A DNA stretch of 64,000 nt from Acanthaster planci. Lineage: Eukaryota > Echinodermata > Asteroidea > Valvatida > Acanthasteridae. Numbering within the stretch: the first letter of the stretch is position 1; each line of letters opens with the position of its first letter. Below, in pieces: positions 39,901 through 51,811 of this stretch. Both the position numbers and the translations under genes were made by a program. The notes beneath the pieces are model-generated. The model saw only the letters and a list, made by a program, of their open reading frames with translations, had not been told where the DNA came from and searched no databases. Location: NCBI RefSeq assembly GCF_001949145.1, contig NW_019091400.1, positions 1,394,185-1,458,184 on the forward strand. The letters are read 5' to 3'.

Positions 39901-41893
39901 AAAGATAAAGCTGCCATTCCTTTAAACACAATCTCCACAAAAATAGCAACACTGTAAAATTACTGATATTAATCGACACAATCACAGTTTCCCCTTTTCA
40001 AACACGTGAAATGGAAATTCAGAAACTATCTGCATTATGAGAAATATGACCGCCAACAGTACATTCACTTAAGGAAAATGAGGTTTGTGGTTTCCAGATT
40101 ACACTTAATAAGAAGGGAATGGCTTCAAAAAGATGCCAATCAAAGCAAGCACGTGCAACAGGTTGCGTACACTACCGTTTCAAACTGCATGCCGGGAAAG
40201 GATTACCAGATAACCATGATCAGCAAAGGTATATTAGAAACTAGCCATCAGATCGATGATGTTTTTGTAACTTTGTGATTTGCCAGAACATGCAATACAT
40301 TTTTAATAGTATAAAAGCCATTTGCTATTTAGTTTTAGTTCCAAGTGAAGCGTAATTAAGAACGGGTCAGCACCGTTACACTTCAGTAACGTTGATCGAT
40401 GGTGTAAACATCACGGTATGAAGTGAAGACAGACTCATCTGACAAACGTTTGCTTCATAAAGCTGAAAAAAGTATCAAGAAATAAGGAAATGGTTTGGTC
40501 GCTTTTATTAAAAAAACTGTAAAATTTTTGGTGGGATTAAACATTACTGAAAATATCGTTTTCATCGACCTGACAATAACATGACCATGATGTTATTTGA
40601 AGTGGAAATGGGAGATTTGATGAGACCGACAGAGTCTAGAAGCCGCGCAATGGTTGGAACGAGAAGTTAAACTAAAAGGTGAAACTTTCTTCGGAATTCC
40701 TTGAGCGTTCTCAAAGACGGACACCCCGACAATGAGTATATCCTCTTCCAGGAGCATGTGAGGCGCGTGGAACGCATTCAAATGCGAGATGGGGAAAAGG
40801 CCCAATACGAAGACGGACGAGTTGAATCCAGACCATTAAAGTATGTCGCTCAATCTCTAACCAAGACGAACCAACCTCCCCCCCCCCCAAGTCTGACAAG
40901 CACTTGAGCCTGGCATACGTAAACTCACACACTCAGAAATAACACTAGGGAGAGAGGTCGATTTTTTTCTTTCTTTCTCCTCTTTTCCTCTTCACTATTT
41001 TGTTCCTCACCTAAACCGTTTGCCAGGCCGACAGCATCGGGCCGGAACCACTCTTGAACCGTTTATCACTTCGATTCCTCCGCAAATTGGGTAAAACAAC
41101 TCTAACGGTCTCACGGGGGGACTTGGCGCTCGCGCCTTTTATATGAAGAGCCACGCGGGAAATGGGGGCTTTTAGAGTGAGCAAGGCTGAGGTTGGAGAG
41201 ACAGTGTGGACAGGCAAACACTTGACTTGAATCTAAAAACAACGCTAATCCCAATCGTTGTTGAAAATAAGGTCTTCACTTTCGACAATCGCGCCGGGAA
41301 CTGAAAACGGCCCCTTTACGCCAATTGTGACGCAAAAGTTCAGCATGAAACACGGGTTTATGTTATTTCAAGCTTGTTCATATTTTGTGGTACTCTGAGA
41401 AACGTGTGTAGTGAGGTTAACGCTGTACGACTACTGCGGGTCGATAATTCAATTCTACAGCAAACAGCCGTGGGTTGATATTTAAACCGTGGGATGTGTA
41501 GACGGCAATTGGATGGCCAAATATTGGAGTTAATAAGTGGTCTCGATATTGTCCGGCAAATCGATTGAGTATTCCTATGGGGAACGGCTTTCAATTGAAA
41601 GGGCAAAATAATAATGGATTTTAAATATTTGACAAAATCTTGGGTTTTTTCAAGCAAGAAAACATCGGGACGACTTTGCCCAATATTTTCAAGAATACGT
41701 ACATTTTCACATCGGCATTTAAAATAAGACCGGTTAACAACATACTGACAACGTCACATGTGAACTAGTCCAAAAGTATTACTCCAATACTTTAAAAGTG
41801 ATGTTTTACAACAGAAAATATCATGTTAGTACTCATAAACATCAATATGAACAAATCATTACAATTAAATAGTCAGTGTCTCATTAAATAGTC
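36976..41893. other. Region downstream of the DMRT gene
   Basis: No gene seen. Possible DMRT 3' UTR at the right-hand end. An 11-bp direct repeat ATTAAATAGTC is at 41864-41874 and 41883-41893, directly after the stop codon. The 160-codon frame at 37743-38225 is low-complexity (Arg/Gly/Glu-rich end, Phe/Leu-rich middle) and is not considered a gene. Confidence 0.45.
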
Positions 41894-41899
41894 TTTATT
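41894..41899 (-). terminator. Candidate poly(A) signal overlapping the DMRT stop codon
   Basis: On the minus strand the end of the gene reads GAA TAA TAAAG, so an AATAAA hexamer (41899..41894) starts at the second base of the stop codon. If used, the 3' UTR would be only about 10-30 bases. No other AATAAA or ATTAAA was noticed on the minus strand until about 40504-40509, so the alternative is a 3' UTR of about 1.4 kb. Confidence 0.3.
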
Positions 41900-42787
41900 A
41901 TTCTGAGTCCACAGCGCTGTTGGCTATCGAGCCGTCTGTGGTACCAGACGGGGATTTCTCGGGCTCACTGTGCATGCTGGTCCTGCTACCGGGGCATTGA
42001 ATGCAGTCTGGGGGACATGTTGCGTAAGGGGCGAAAATCAGACGAGGGTACCCCTCCCCAGCGCTGGGAAACTTCCCCGAAAGGTGGAAGGGATGGAGGG
42101 CGGGGAAAGCGAAGCGAGGGGACGCCATGGCCGGGCTGGACATGCTGGAAGAGAGATCCCCGACCGAGGACGGTGCGAAGAGCGGCGTACGTCCTAGAAG
42201 TGCCTCAGCGTGGAAAGGGTGGGGCGGTCTCGGAGTGAACAGCAGCGGCACGGACGATCCCGCTGCGCTGGACGGCGGCAGCGGGGTGAACGCGGACTTC
42301 ATGCTGCCCACCGGGTGCTTCTCGCTGCACAGGGTTGACCGGAAGGCCGCCTGCAGTCCGTGGACGCCGGACTGTCCGAAGCTTTCGTGGCCCACCACGC
42401 TGGGCCTCTCCCCGACCACCCCGCGCGAAATGGGGGGCGGGGGCGGAAGGGCGGCCCCGCTGGGGGAGTGCTGATGGGTGTCCTCGCTGGCTGACAGAAA
42501 GTGCTCGATGGCTTTGACCAGGTCCCCGTTGCAGCCTTGCAGGACTAGTTCCAGCACGGCCTTCCGCTGGGCCGGGAAGAGCCGGGTCAGAATCTCGATC
42601 GGTGTCAGGCGCCCTGGACGGAAGTTGGAGACGAAGCTTGCCGCAAACCCATTGAAGGTGTCCAAGGATTCGCTCTTGCTCTTGCCTGACGAGTGACGGT
42701 TGTTATTGTTACGTTCAGACTGGCTGCTAGGGGGCGTGCCGCGGCCATTTTCCTTCTCGTTTGCCGACTCAATCTTCGTTTTCTTCT
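41898..42787 (-). CDS. dmrt93B: DMRT transcription factor, terminal coding exon (DMA domain)
   Basis: Terminal coding exon of the same gene. A pyrimidine-rich acceptor ending in ATGCAG precedes 42787, and the split codon G|AG (Glu137) keeps the frame, giving 432 residues in total. A serine/asparagine-rich linker is followed by the DMA domain at about residues 197-234 ([13 protein letters not shown], then [21 protein letters not shown]). This UBA-like fold is found in the DMRTA, Dmrt3 and Dmrt93B classes and is absent from Dmrt1 and Dmrt2. The rest is proline/serine-rich and probably disordered, apart from a hydrophobic, cysteine-bearing segment near residues 385-403 ([19 protein letters not shown]). 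The stop TAA is at 41900..41898. High local GC and third-position bias contrast with the flanking AT-rich DNA and support real coding. The long plus-strand frames here are antisense shadows. Subgroup naming is less certain than the DMRT call. Confidence 0.93.
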
Positions 42788-44716
42788 CTGCATAAGAAAA
42801 CAAATACAAAACAACGTCTATGGTTCGTATGGTACAAATAATGACATAACAAGCAGCCAGCTCTAAAATGACAAAAAGCAGCAGTTATGATTCCTGAGTC
42901 AGGGTAAAATGTATTCTTAAGTCAACACAGGTAAAACATCACACGATAAAAAACAGCCGTCTGCTATCATCATGAGAACAGGATTCGAAACCACGACCAA
43001 ACAGAAGTTGTAGACACTTAAGAACGACCGGTAAATTTGACAGGTCTGTTCAGCTTAATACCGTTTAGCATAATATGTATACCACAATTACATCGTTCAG
43101 CGTGTACCTGAATGCGAAATTTGCGATAGGTGCAGTTTAAAGTGGTACCAAAATTAACACATTAGATCTCAGCGTCCTTAGTTTCAGTTAATCATCATAC
43201 TCTGTTTCCGAAGACTGTTTTGTCAGACAAACAGGTACTCAAACAAGTATGCGTTACACCCATAGCGCCACCAACGGGGGGAGGTTTGTCATTATTTGTC
43301 ATGGCTTGGGTTGAAACAAATCATTATTGGTTAAAATAGAATTCGGATGGAATCTGCTCCGGACACGACGGGGGGGGTTAGTGTACCTGAAACCATTGAG
43401 CTGTGTGAAATGGTATCTTTAAAAAAAAAACTTCAGGCGCGTCAAACGGCTTAAGTACTGACATGTACTACAAACATCTAATTGAGCGTGTTAATATGAA
43501 CAAGCCGAAATACCGTTGTGTTACCAGCGACAGTTTACAATGCGTTCCGTGTGTGTGATTCCATCGTTTGTAACATCCGTTACATCACTGTATGCACACA
43601 TTCTGATTGAAAATGCAGTCACCGTGCATCGTGGCAAAAATAGATTGACATTTTCTTTATTTGTACAAAAACTGGGTTTTATTCTAGACATATCAAACGT
43701 AACGACAGGGCATAAATGTTCCATGCTGTGCCAGCAGATGTTCTGGGCTAAACTAAATAATGTTTCACTTTGACCGAATACTTTTGTCACATACATTGCA
43801 ACAAGTGTCAACATGGAATTGTAAATATAGATCGCTACTTCACACATTTTAGCTCACTGTGGCAAATTGGAAAGTCTAATTTAAAGGGAAATGTTTTGAA
43901 ACCATCCGAATGCTAGAATCCTCTCGGTTTACTTGCAATTTATAGATAAATATCCTTTTCGATGAAATATTCAGATCTTTCATTTGCTGTGTTCGTGACT
44001 CAAAATAAAAAAGCTATCTCGTTTAAATGGCAAAATTACATTCCTAAAACATTACTTAAGGGGAAGGTTACTAGTTATCGTAAGATTTTTCAAGCAGCCA
44101 TTTAACCACGTGATTGACGTCAGGCTGATTTTTCATTTTCACCAGTCGAAAATGTGCTTCTGTTGAAATTTAGTTAAATTTTTTAACAAACAATCTCAAT
44201 GGATGTATCTGGTCACATTTGCTCATCCTATTTCCCGCCCTTTTTGTTAACAAGCACACGACACAAGGTCGCGCATTATCATTCAGGTCAGGATGTGTAC
44301 CGTGTCCCAGAGCTCGTGCGTACGACATTATTGGATCCACAGCCGTGCAATCGTCATCGAGCCGCTTGAGTGCCGTTGCACTGTTGGTACAAGGTCAACG
44401 GTTTATCCCACGAACAAGATACTCGAATTGAACATATATGTAGGTTGTGTCTCTGCAGAGATGGTAGCGGTGAGCAATCACTGTGTGACAGTAACAAATT
44501 GTTGTTCGGTTTGTCTCTTCCCCAAATTCTCAGGCATAAACTTCTGATGGTTTAAAAGAATTACTATCCAAACTATTAGAACCTAATAAATTAGAGAATA
44601 TTTAGTTTAAATCAAAGCAGCTGGGGCATTCTTAGTTCTTAACAAATCTTAATAAGCTAACACCGATAATATATGCTAACAACAACACTGTAAAAACGCT
44701 GAGCAATTTTTGGACT

Positions 44717-44907
44717 AACGTTGGGTACCAGGTGAATCGCCTAACTGTTGGGTAAACCGATTACCAAACTGATTCTCTCCTGATATATGGGCAAACTTGT
44801 CTCCTTTAATCTTTGTAGAAAATGTTAAAAGTGCAACCAGTTTTTTTAATCCAATGTTATTCTCTTTTTTGCCTAACATTTCAGCAATTCACCTGGTACC
44901 CAACGTT
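44717..44907. mobile_element. MITE-like element with perfect 21-bp inverted repeats (in DMRT intron)
   Basis: A 191-bp segment with perfect 21-bp terminal inverted repeats at 44717-44737 and 44887-44907, beginning AACGTTGGGTACCAGGTGAA. The interior is AT-rich and non-coding. Perfect arms suggest either a recent insertion or hairpin-templated correction. No clear target-site duplication flanks it, so superfamily is unassigned. Confidence 0.55.
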
Positions 44908-47900
44908 GGGCAAAGAAAATGCCCAGCAGTTTTAGTGTTGATGACCGATCCCCAAGGGCTTTTGGCTGCTGGAAAAGTAATTCATCGTATATTACTTCAA
45001 ATCCTTTAGACTAGAGTCCGAGGGATGATCACTTTCAGAGATCTCTAAAACATGTATGACATAAGAAGCATTTATGACAAAAACAGGTCACCAGCGAAAA
45101 TGACCTGTGGTTACCGATATTTTCTCGGCTCGTAAACTACAGTCCAGCAATTCTTGTTTACTTTAATGATAACCTAACACAATTGAGGTCGAATCTTTAG
45201 GGAATATCCATCCTGTCTTAAAATTGGTTCACACATCCTTTTTCAGTGAAAAAATGACCCGAAATTCAAAAGTATAGTGTCGGGTCTTGACAGGCCACTT
45301 TTATGCACAAGCGGTATTTAAGAGAACGAAAAGGAAGTTAGTTGCACTGTTTCTGGATAGAGAGGAAAAAAACACAGAAATGTTGAAAATGATGTCTGTC
45401 ACTTGACATGTTTCAATTTGCTGTGGCGCCTGCCCGTGTTTACCAGCGTGCGGCAACAGGTGTGGCGCGCGCGAGGGGTTCTAGCTTCTCCGCACCCGGC
45501 GAAGGCCCGAACACACTTCGCTGTTTGCCCGGTTGATGGCAAATCGTTATCGTATACAGACCATCAAGTGCCTCAAAATTATTGAGCAAACCAAGGCAGG
45601 AATGGAACAATTTTCTTCCGGTGTACCATGGGACTTGGGAAATTGATTTTTGTCCCCCTTTTTGAGAAGTATTAGGAGAGATTAAATAAGTCGTCCAAAG
45701 GCATGTGCTTTTTAATGAAAAAAAAACTGTGGAAACACGATGCCCGTTTCAGCTGGTTAACAGTTATATTAAACCAGTGGGCTTGGTTACAATTAAGCGA
45801 AAATATTGAACCGATAATGCCATGATTGATTGTGCATTTATCTAATATAGTATGAAAACAAACGGCGAAGGTTTGCCAGGCGTTATGGAGTGGGGGGGGG
45901 CTTACGGGCTGGACTGTGTGTTTAGCCTATTTTCCCCGTCGAAGCCATGTTTGAGGGAAACCAAATTCCGTTGATGATATTGAGCGACTTGGGGTGGTCT
46001 CTGTTCACAAAGAAAACTCGGCAGTAACTCCATTTTCCTGGTTCGATTGGATGTGTGGATGTTTAGATTCAATGCAGTTTCATGGGTGATTCTGCTGGAA
46101 AGTAGCATCGATGGGATGAAATAAATCCACCCAAACCACGAAAACTGGGCTTTCTTTGATGAAAGTCTAGCTTCTGAAGCTTTATATGAATTCATGACAG
46201 CATTTAGAAGTTTAATATCAACAACAGCGTAATGCATATTGATATACTTTAGATCCCGAGGCAATCGGAACGGCTTCCATGAGAAAAGTGCAGTAAAATT
46301 TGGCCCAAAAAGTATTGATCGCGATTTTCCCGGGGCGAATCCATCAATTTTGTTCCCTTTTGTTGTATTACTCTGTAATATTTTTTCTTTAAAGAAGCGG
46401 CGATTTTGGCAAACTAAGGCGAACAGCCATTTAATGGCTTTTAGACTCACAGGAACTGATGTCTGGAGGGAAACAAAAACAAACCACATCCCGGCGAGGG
46501 GGTCGGTGACAGGCAAAGGGGGAGGGAATTGGGTGTAAAAAATAAGTGTGTCTTAAGAGTCATCAGTAATTTGGTTGGCTTTAAATTTGTATACACACTC
46601 CTGCCCACGTAAGGCTTTGAGTGGCTGTTCAATATAAAGGCTACAGGAAAAAGAAATGGACAGAAAATTCGGATTGCCGCTTTTTGTTTTTAAATTCAAT
46701 CAAAGTTATTGGCCATGTGATAATGAACGAAAGCCTAACCTTGACAGTGGTTGTTGCTACAAAGAGGTGTGGTGTAGGCTTCGGGTTGAACCCCGTGTGG
46801 GCATTCATGAGAGGGCGGGGATTCACTCGCACCCACCTTCCCTTTATGGGGCTGTGTGTGAAGGATGTGCAGGCGTCGCAAAGCCTCGTGGGCAACTTAC
46901 TACTCCAATCAAGTCGCGCAGGTTCTGTGCGCACGTGTCACGGCGCACTCGGAAGGGCTGATCCGCGCTTTTGTTCAAATGAATTCTACCCAATGAAGAT
47001 ATTCGAAGAAATGATGTCATGCAGCCCAAAGAAATTAACCATCCCCCCCGCAAAAGTGGTGCGGTCGAGTGACACGACAAGACAGGGGGATAACGGAGTC
47101 CGGTTGCGAACTGCAATCTTCAAGGGCTTACAACCACAAGAACGGCCAAGAAGAGATGACCTTTAACCATGGAATTGGGGACCATTTTTAAAACTCTTTA
47201 AAAAGACCTAAGTGGGCAGTGAATTGAAAAGGTGGCAACTACTTACTCAATCCCCTCATGCCAAGGCACTGCCTCCATGTTATGGTAAATATTCAGCCAA
47301 TCTTAATAAATGCAAAAAGCTTATAAGCATCAAATAAAAACTGAAGACAGATGAAATAAATGATAAAGTCTTACTTTTTAGTCATTTACCTCCAAACATG
47401 TGAGGTATTATAGTCAAAAGGTCACCACAAAGGCAAAAATGAAATCATGCCAATACGGTGAAGTTTAATAGGAGATCTTTACAACCAGTCCTTTAAAAAA
47501 AGACCACTGATCTTTAGCTGATATTTCATGACTTATTTCGACCCAAATTGCGAGTGAAATATGAAACTTCACTGCAACAACAACAGTGGCTAACATGATA
47601 ATTGGACAGAGTTCCAAACAAGAATTGAAAGAAAAAATTATGAGAAGAATACAGGAAAAAACAAACGAGAAGATTGCGCCGCGTGTAAATCGACGACCGC
47701 CCGTTTAAACTCATTACATTCCCATCACGTTGTGTTTGCACGGGCCACAATGAAGCGTCTCCCAGTCAGCGCTGCCGCCGCGACCTGTTGCCCGGACTGC
47801 CCACGAACAAAGGGCCCCCGCCGCCGCCTACACGCCGTCCCAGCCCCGGAGGCCTCGATCTCCAAGATACTGCACACGTGTGCCTATTAAGGCGCTCTCG

Positions 47901-48059
47901 CGGTATACACCGACCCACTATATAATATTAGCCTTCCTCCAAAAAATATCAGGGCGAATAATGGCCACAAAATTAGTCTGAGGGAAGTCGGGGAATATCG
48001 AAAAGAAGGGAAAAGAAAGGGGAGGTTGCACGTGGAAGCGAAGCCAGTTCGAAACATTT

Positions 48060-48500
48060 GAATATAATCATTTAGGTATTCCATTAGCCAGCGCGGCTAA
48101 TAATGTTTGCCGTGCGAAATCGGACGTGACACGCGGAATCGACATTTCCGTAATAAATGCGGTCCGCGCCTAAATGGGCCCGACTTGTCGATGCATTATT
48201 ATATCAATTGATACTGAAGTATTTCGAATACATAATAATTGCATCAATACTGCGTCCAGACAAAAAAAAATATATGAATACCTGTTTGTCTCGTCCCAAA
48301 CAGTTTTGTTGTGGATTTTTTGTTTTTCTAAATGTGTGTATATACACGTCGTCGGGCTTTGCGATCGTTACGCACGGTATGATTCGCATATTATTAAGGC
48401 AGGGACGATGTCGCTCCGTCATCAGACGCACGGTGGGAACCCAGCCAGCGAATGCGGCATGGCACTGCTGATAAATCGGCCCTCTTGTCCCCCTGCTCGT
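48060..48500. promoter_or_regulatory. Candidate structured regulatory block in DMRT intron
   Basis: Mixed CpG-rich and AT-rich block containing four inverted repeats. They are ATTAGCC/GGCTAAT (48083-48089, 48095-48101), a long imperfect pair GATGCATTATTAT and ATAATAATTGCATC (48190-48202, 48232-48245), CTGTTTG/CAAACAG (48282-48288, 48297-48303) and GTGTATATACAC (48336-48347). Further along are GTCATGATTGATTACTCG and other homeodomain cores. No ORF with coding character. An intronic enhancer or structured RNA are both possible. Confidence 0.35.
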
Positions 48501-49309
48501 CATGATTGATTACTCGCTCCAATGTTCCCTCACTAAAGAATAATATTATGATGGCAAACTGATGACTGCGCATTGAGCGGGCAGCGTGCGCCAGTTATTC
48601 ATCGGTAGAAATGGCTCAAAGTGCTTTAACATTAACACCGAAAGCATTGCACGCAAAGTCGAGGCCATTGTCGGCTCGGGCAAATCAGCTGCGTGCAATG
48701 TTCGGCGCTTCTTTAACTTTGCCTCCCCCCTCAAATCTTCCCCTCCCCCTCATCCATCTTCAGGTTAAGACCCCGGCCACATTTGACTTCTCTCAGGTAT
48801 TTTTTTCTCTCCAGGTTTTGCCGATTTAAACAACAAGTGCCGAAATGGGTTAACACCTCGGGGGCCTGCCGGTCTCGAGTTGGAATCACACCGAGACAGA
48901 GAAGGCACAAAACCGAAGATTAATCAGAGAGGATTAGCGCTATCCACCAATATAGAATTGTAAAAAGAAGAAAAGGTGAGAGGTAAAAATAGAAAAAAAA
49001 TCTCCACAAAAACTTGGCCGCCTTGTTTTGAACCGGTAGTAGCTTTTTACGCTCAGTTAGCGCACCGTGCTTCGGCTGGCGATGGACCAGAAAATCGAGG
49101 CGAATCGAGCGTAAAGAACTGACTGGGTAGACGGCGAGAAAAGGCCGCTGCATTAACTAACCACGCGCGCAGTTGATGAAGAAACGCGCAGCGGTGATAT
49201 CATGACGACGATGATGATCTCGACGACGGTTCGTTGTTTTTGGCCACCACCAATTGCACTTTTCGCTTGAACCTTTCCCCCCAACCACCATCCTCCTCTG
49301 ACGCACTCA

Positions 49310-49600
49310 GCGAGAATAAATTTAATTTTGGTTGATATTGTCATGGTTTTTTATTTGATCGAGCCGTGCGATTAGGGCATCCTTCAGTAAAATCAACTTT
49401 GGGACGATAACACAGGCGATTACGTCTACATGAGTGGAGATCGCTCAATTGGAGGAGCCCGTGCCTGATATGTAGAGCTAATTAATGCGTACAACGGTTG
49501 CGTTAAATCGAGTAATTCAGTTGAAGAAATCTCAAACGGCACTGGAGATTGTCGTGACACGGCCTTTAATTGTCGGCAGTTCATTGCAGGGTCTTAAGTT
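49310..49600. promoter_or_regulatory. Candidate intronic enhancer block
   Basis: Block with ATAAATTTAATTTTGG, GAGCTAATTAATGCG (about 49467-49481), AAATCGAGTAATTCAG and CCTTTAATTGTCGG among CpG-rich segments. Dense homeodomain-type cores without simple repeats. Conservation not tested. Confidence 0.25.
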
Positions 49601-51629
49601 GAACATACTGTCGGTTGTAGGAGGGAACAGATTTGGATGGAAGTTTTTGTGGTTGATGTTCCGAGCACTTTGAGGTTATTTAGTGAGAGGAAAACCTCGA
49701 ACGACACGGCTAACTGTCAGGGCATTTTATTCTCGACATTTCAGATCCACCAACCAGTTGATTCTTAATCCCTTGATCGACGTTTATCACTTTCGACGAA
49801 CACTATTTGACATAAGAAACAAAACCTCTATAAAGCAGTGGATTAAGTCGATAGCAGACCTAGCAAAGAGAGAGAGAATTAAAAAAAATTGGAAAACTTA
49901 CTTTGAAACGTCACGGAGATGTGATTAAAATATCAGGTACTGTTTTGTATTTTTCCCCTATATCCGACACTTTATGTCAGAGGATTTGCTTTGACTCGAA
50001 TTACTGATTTGATAAATTCTGTTCCGATAAATGGTCTATCTGATCCTAACTCCAACATCCCCTTATTGTGAATAACAAACCGACTAAGGGCTAGTAGCAC
50101 GTTAATTTGCCTGCAGGTTTTGTTTCATACGGAAAATCTTATTTCGCGAATCCATATTCAGCTTGAGGTAAGTGCAAGTAAAAGATGACCTCGACGATGG
50201 AAATCGTAGAGGAGAAAAAGAACAAATCACCCCAAAGTTCAGGTGACTCGTAGTCTTCAACTTTTCATCAACTGTTGTTTTTTGTTTTGCATCTGTTATA
50301 AGTGGAAAGTATGTAGCGAGAGGCCCGATGCGGACGTTTGAAACAAGGGCTGGAACCCCCCCCCCTTGCGTGTTAGTGATCAATTAACTAGTTTCGTTTT
50401 CCTACTCCAGGTAGTGAAAAGTGTTTGTTGTGGGGTTGGCTCTTCTCGCCCTGTCTCCGGGTACGGCTGGCGATGACGACGGCTAGCCAAACAACACGTG
50501 TTGCAGAAATGCAACAAGCCAGCAGTAACAATATCTCGTCTAGTCCCAGGATGGTAGACGGCCCCCCCAAAAAAAAAAATTCAGTACCAACCGCCCGTGG
50601 TACTTGTGCTCCAGAAGCGAACATCAATTTCAGTTAAAGAAAAAAATCAGGATTTTTTTCCAGTTAGGAATGGGCTGATTATTTCATTAAAGGAATATCT
50701 TTTAAGGGGGTAATTTGTTGGGGAGAGGGAGGAATTAAGAATTTTAAGTGGAAGACGGAAGAGATTAAAAGTACCATTCTACGAGGAGGTATACTTTTAT
50801 AGGATATAGTTCACGTTCATTCTTAGCGTATTTAATTTTTAAAGGTTTTTTGGGGGGGTTAACTGAAGTCACAAGATGACGCTGATTGCTCGGGTGGCAA
50901 TTCATCTGAAGTCGGAAAACAATTTGGACAAATATGGCGCCGCTCTTTGATCGAAGACTGGTCTGAAGGACACCACGGGGCAGAATACTTCAGTCGGGCC
51001 AGTGCACAATTTGTTTTCAGGAGGCAGCAGAAAATGAATTTCCTGCGAAATGAAATGTTCACGAACCGTTACGATACACGTTGTCGCATTGACACATTTG
51101 ACAGCATGATTCATTCACACGAAGCTGTGGGTGCGTTTCACTGTGTTTGCTCGTGGGAAGTTCGTTTGCTTTATTTCCACACAGGATAAAATTTCTCTCC
51201 AAATTGTCTCAGCCTTGATTCAGCGAATTTTTTTCGGCTCCAAAAGCCACTTGGCATTTCACAGTCTGATAAACGAACGCCCGCGCCAGGAAAACTTAGT
51301 CTTTCGTTTTCAATCGTAAATTGAATCCATTTATTGGAAAATGAAAGGATGCAACCAAATAGAAACAGTAGTAAAAGTGAAAGGAAAAAAGTGCTGGACG
51401 TTCCAGATGTTACTTTAAAGGATTGTGACAACTTTAAAGGCTCACGTCAGTCAAGAAATCCTAACGCACAAACAACCATAAATTAAGCGGTGTCAGAATC
51501 AGCTGGCTGCGTCTTGCAGAGGTACACGTGTCTATGGGAAATGGCTGTACAGCCGCTTGCTAGTGGCTCCCAATTAATGCGCGTGTAGTCTCCAGTCGTA
51601 GACAAAACGTTCGCACGCACGCAGCCTAA

Positions 51630-51811
51630 AGGCCGGTTCATACTAAAGGCCACCGCAAAAACGAAGCGAATTTGACGTCAGGAAAAATTTGCAGCGAAAT
51701 TTCGCCCTAGTTGAAATGTGATCAATTTTTACGAATTCGCATCGTAAATATTTGATCTAACGTCACAAATTCGCGTTCGTGTTCGTTTTCGAGTGAAGTA
51801 TGAATTGGCCT
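51630..51811. mobile_element. PIF/Harbinger-like MITE with TAA target duplications (in DMRT intron)
   Basis: A 182-bp element whose ends are AGGCCGGTTCATACT on the left and, reversed, AGGCCAATTCATACT on the right. It is flanked by TAA at 51627-51629 and TAA at 51812-51814. A 3-bp TAA/TTA duplication is the hallmark of PIF/Harbinger insertions. Inner sequences also pair imperfectly, with GCGAATTTGACGTCA on the left and GCGAATTTGTGACGTTA reversed on the right. No coding capacity. Confidence 0.65.

Noticed and set aside
42127-42474. 115-codon plus-strand frame
   Set aside because: Antisense to the GC-rich DMA-domain exon; Gly/Arg/Pro-rich by-product.
46621-47166. 181-codon plus-strand frame
   Set aside because: No family features; antisense frames of similar length in the same place.
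48190-48245. Pre-microRNA hairpin
   Set aside because: Stem is too short (13-14 bp) and the loop holds its own hairpin; no known microRNA seed recognised.
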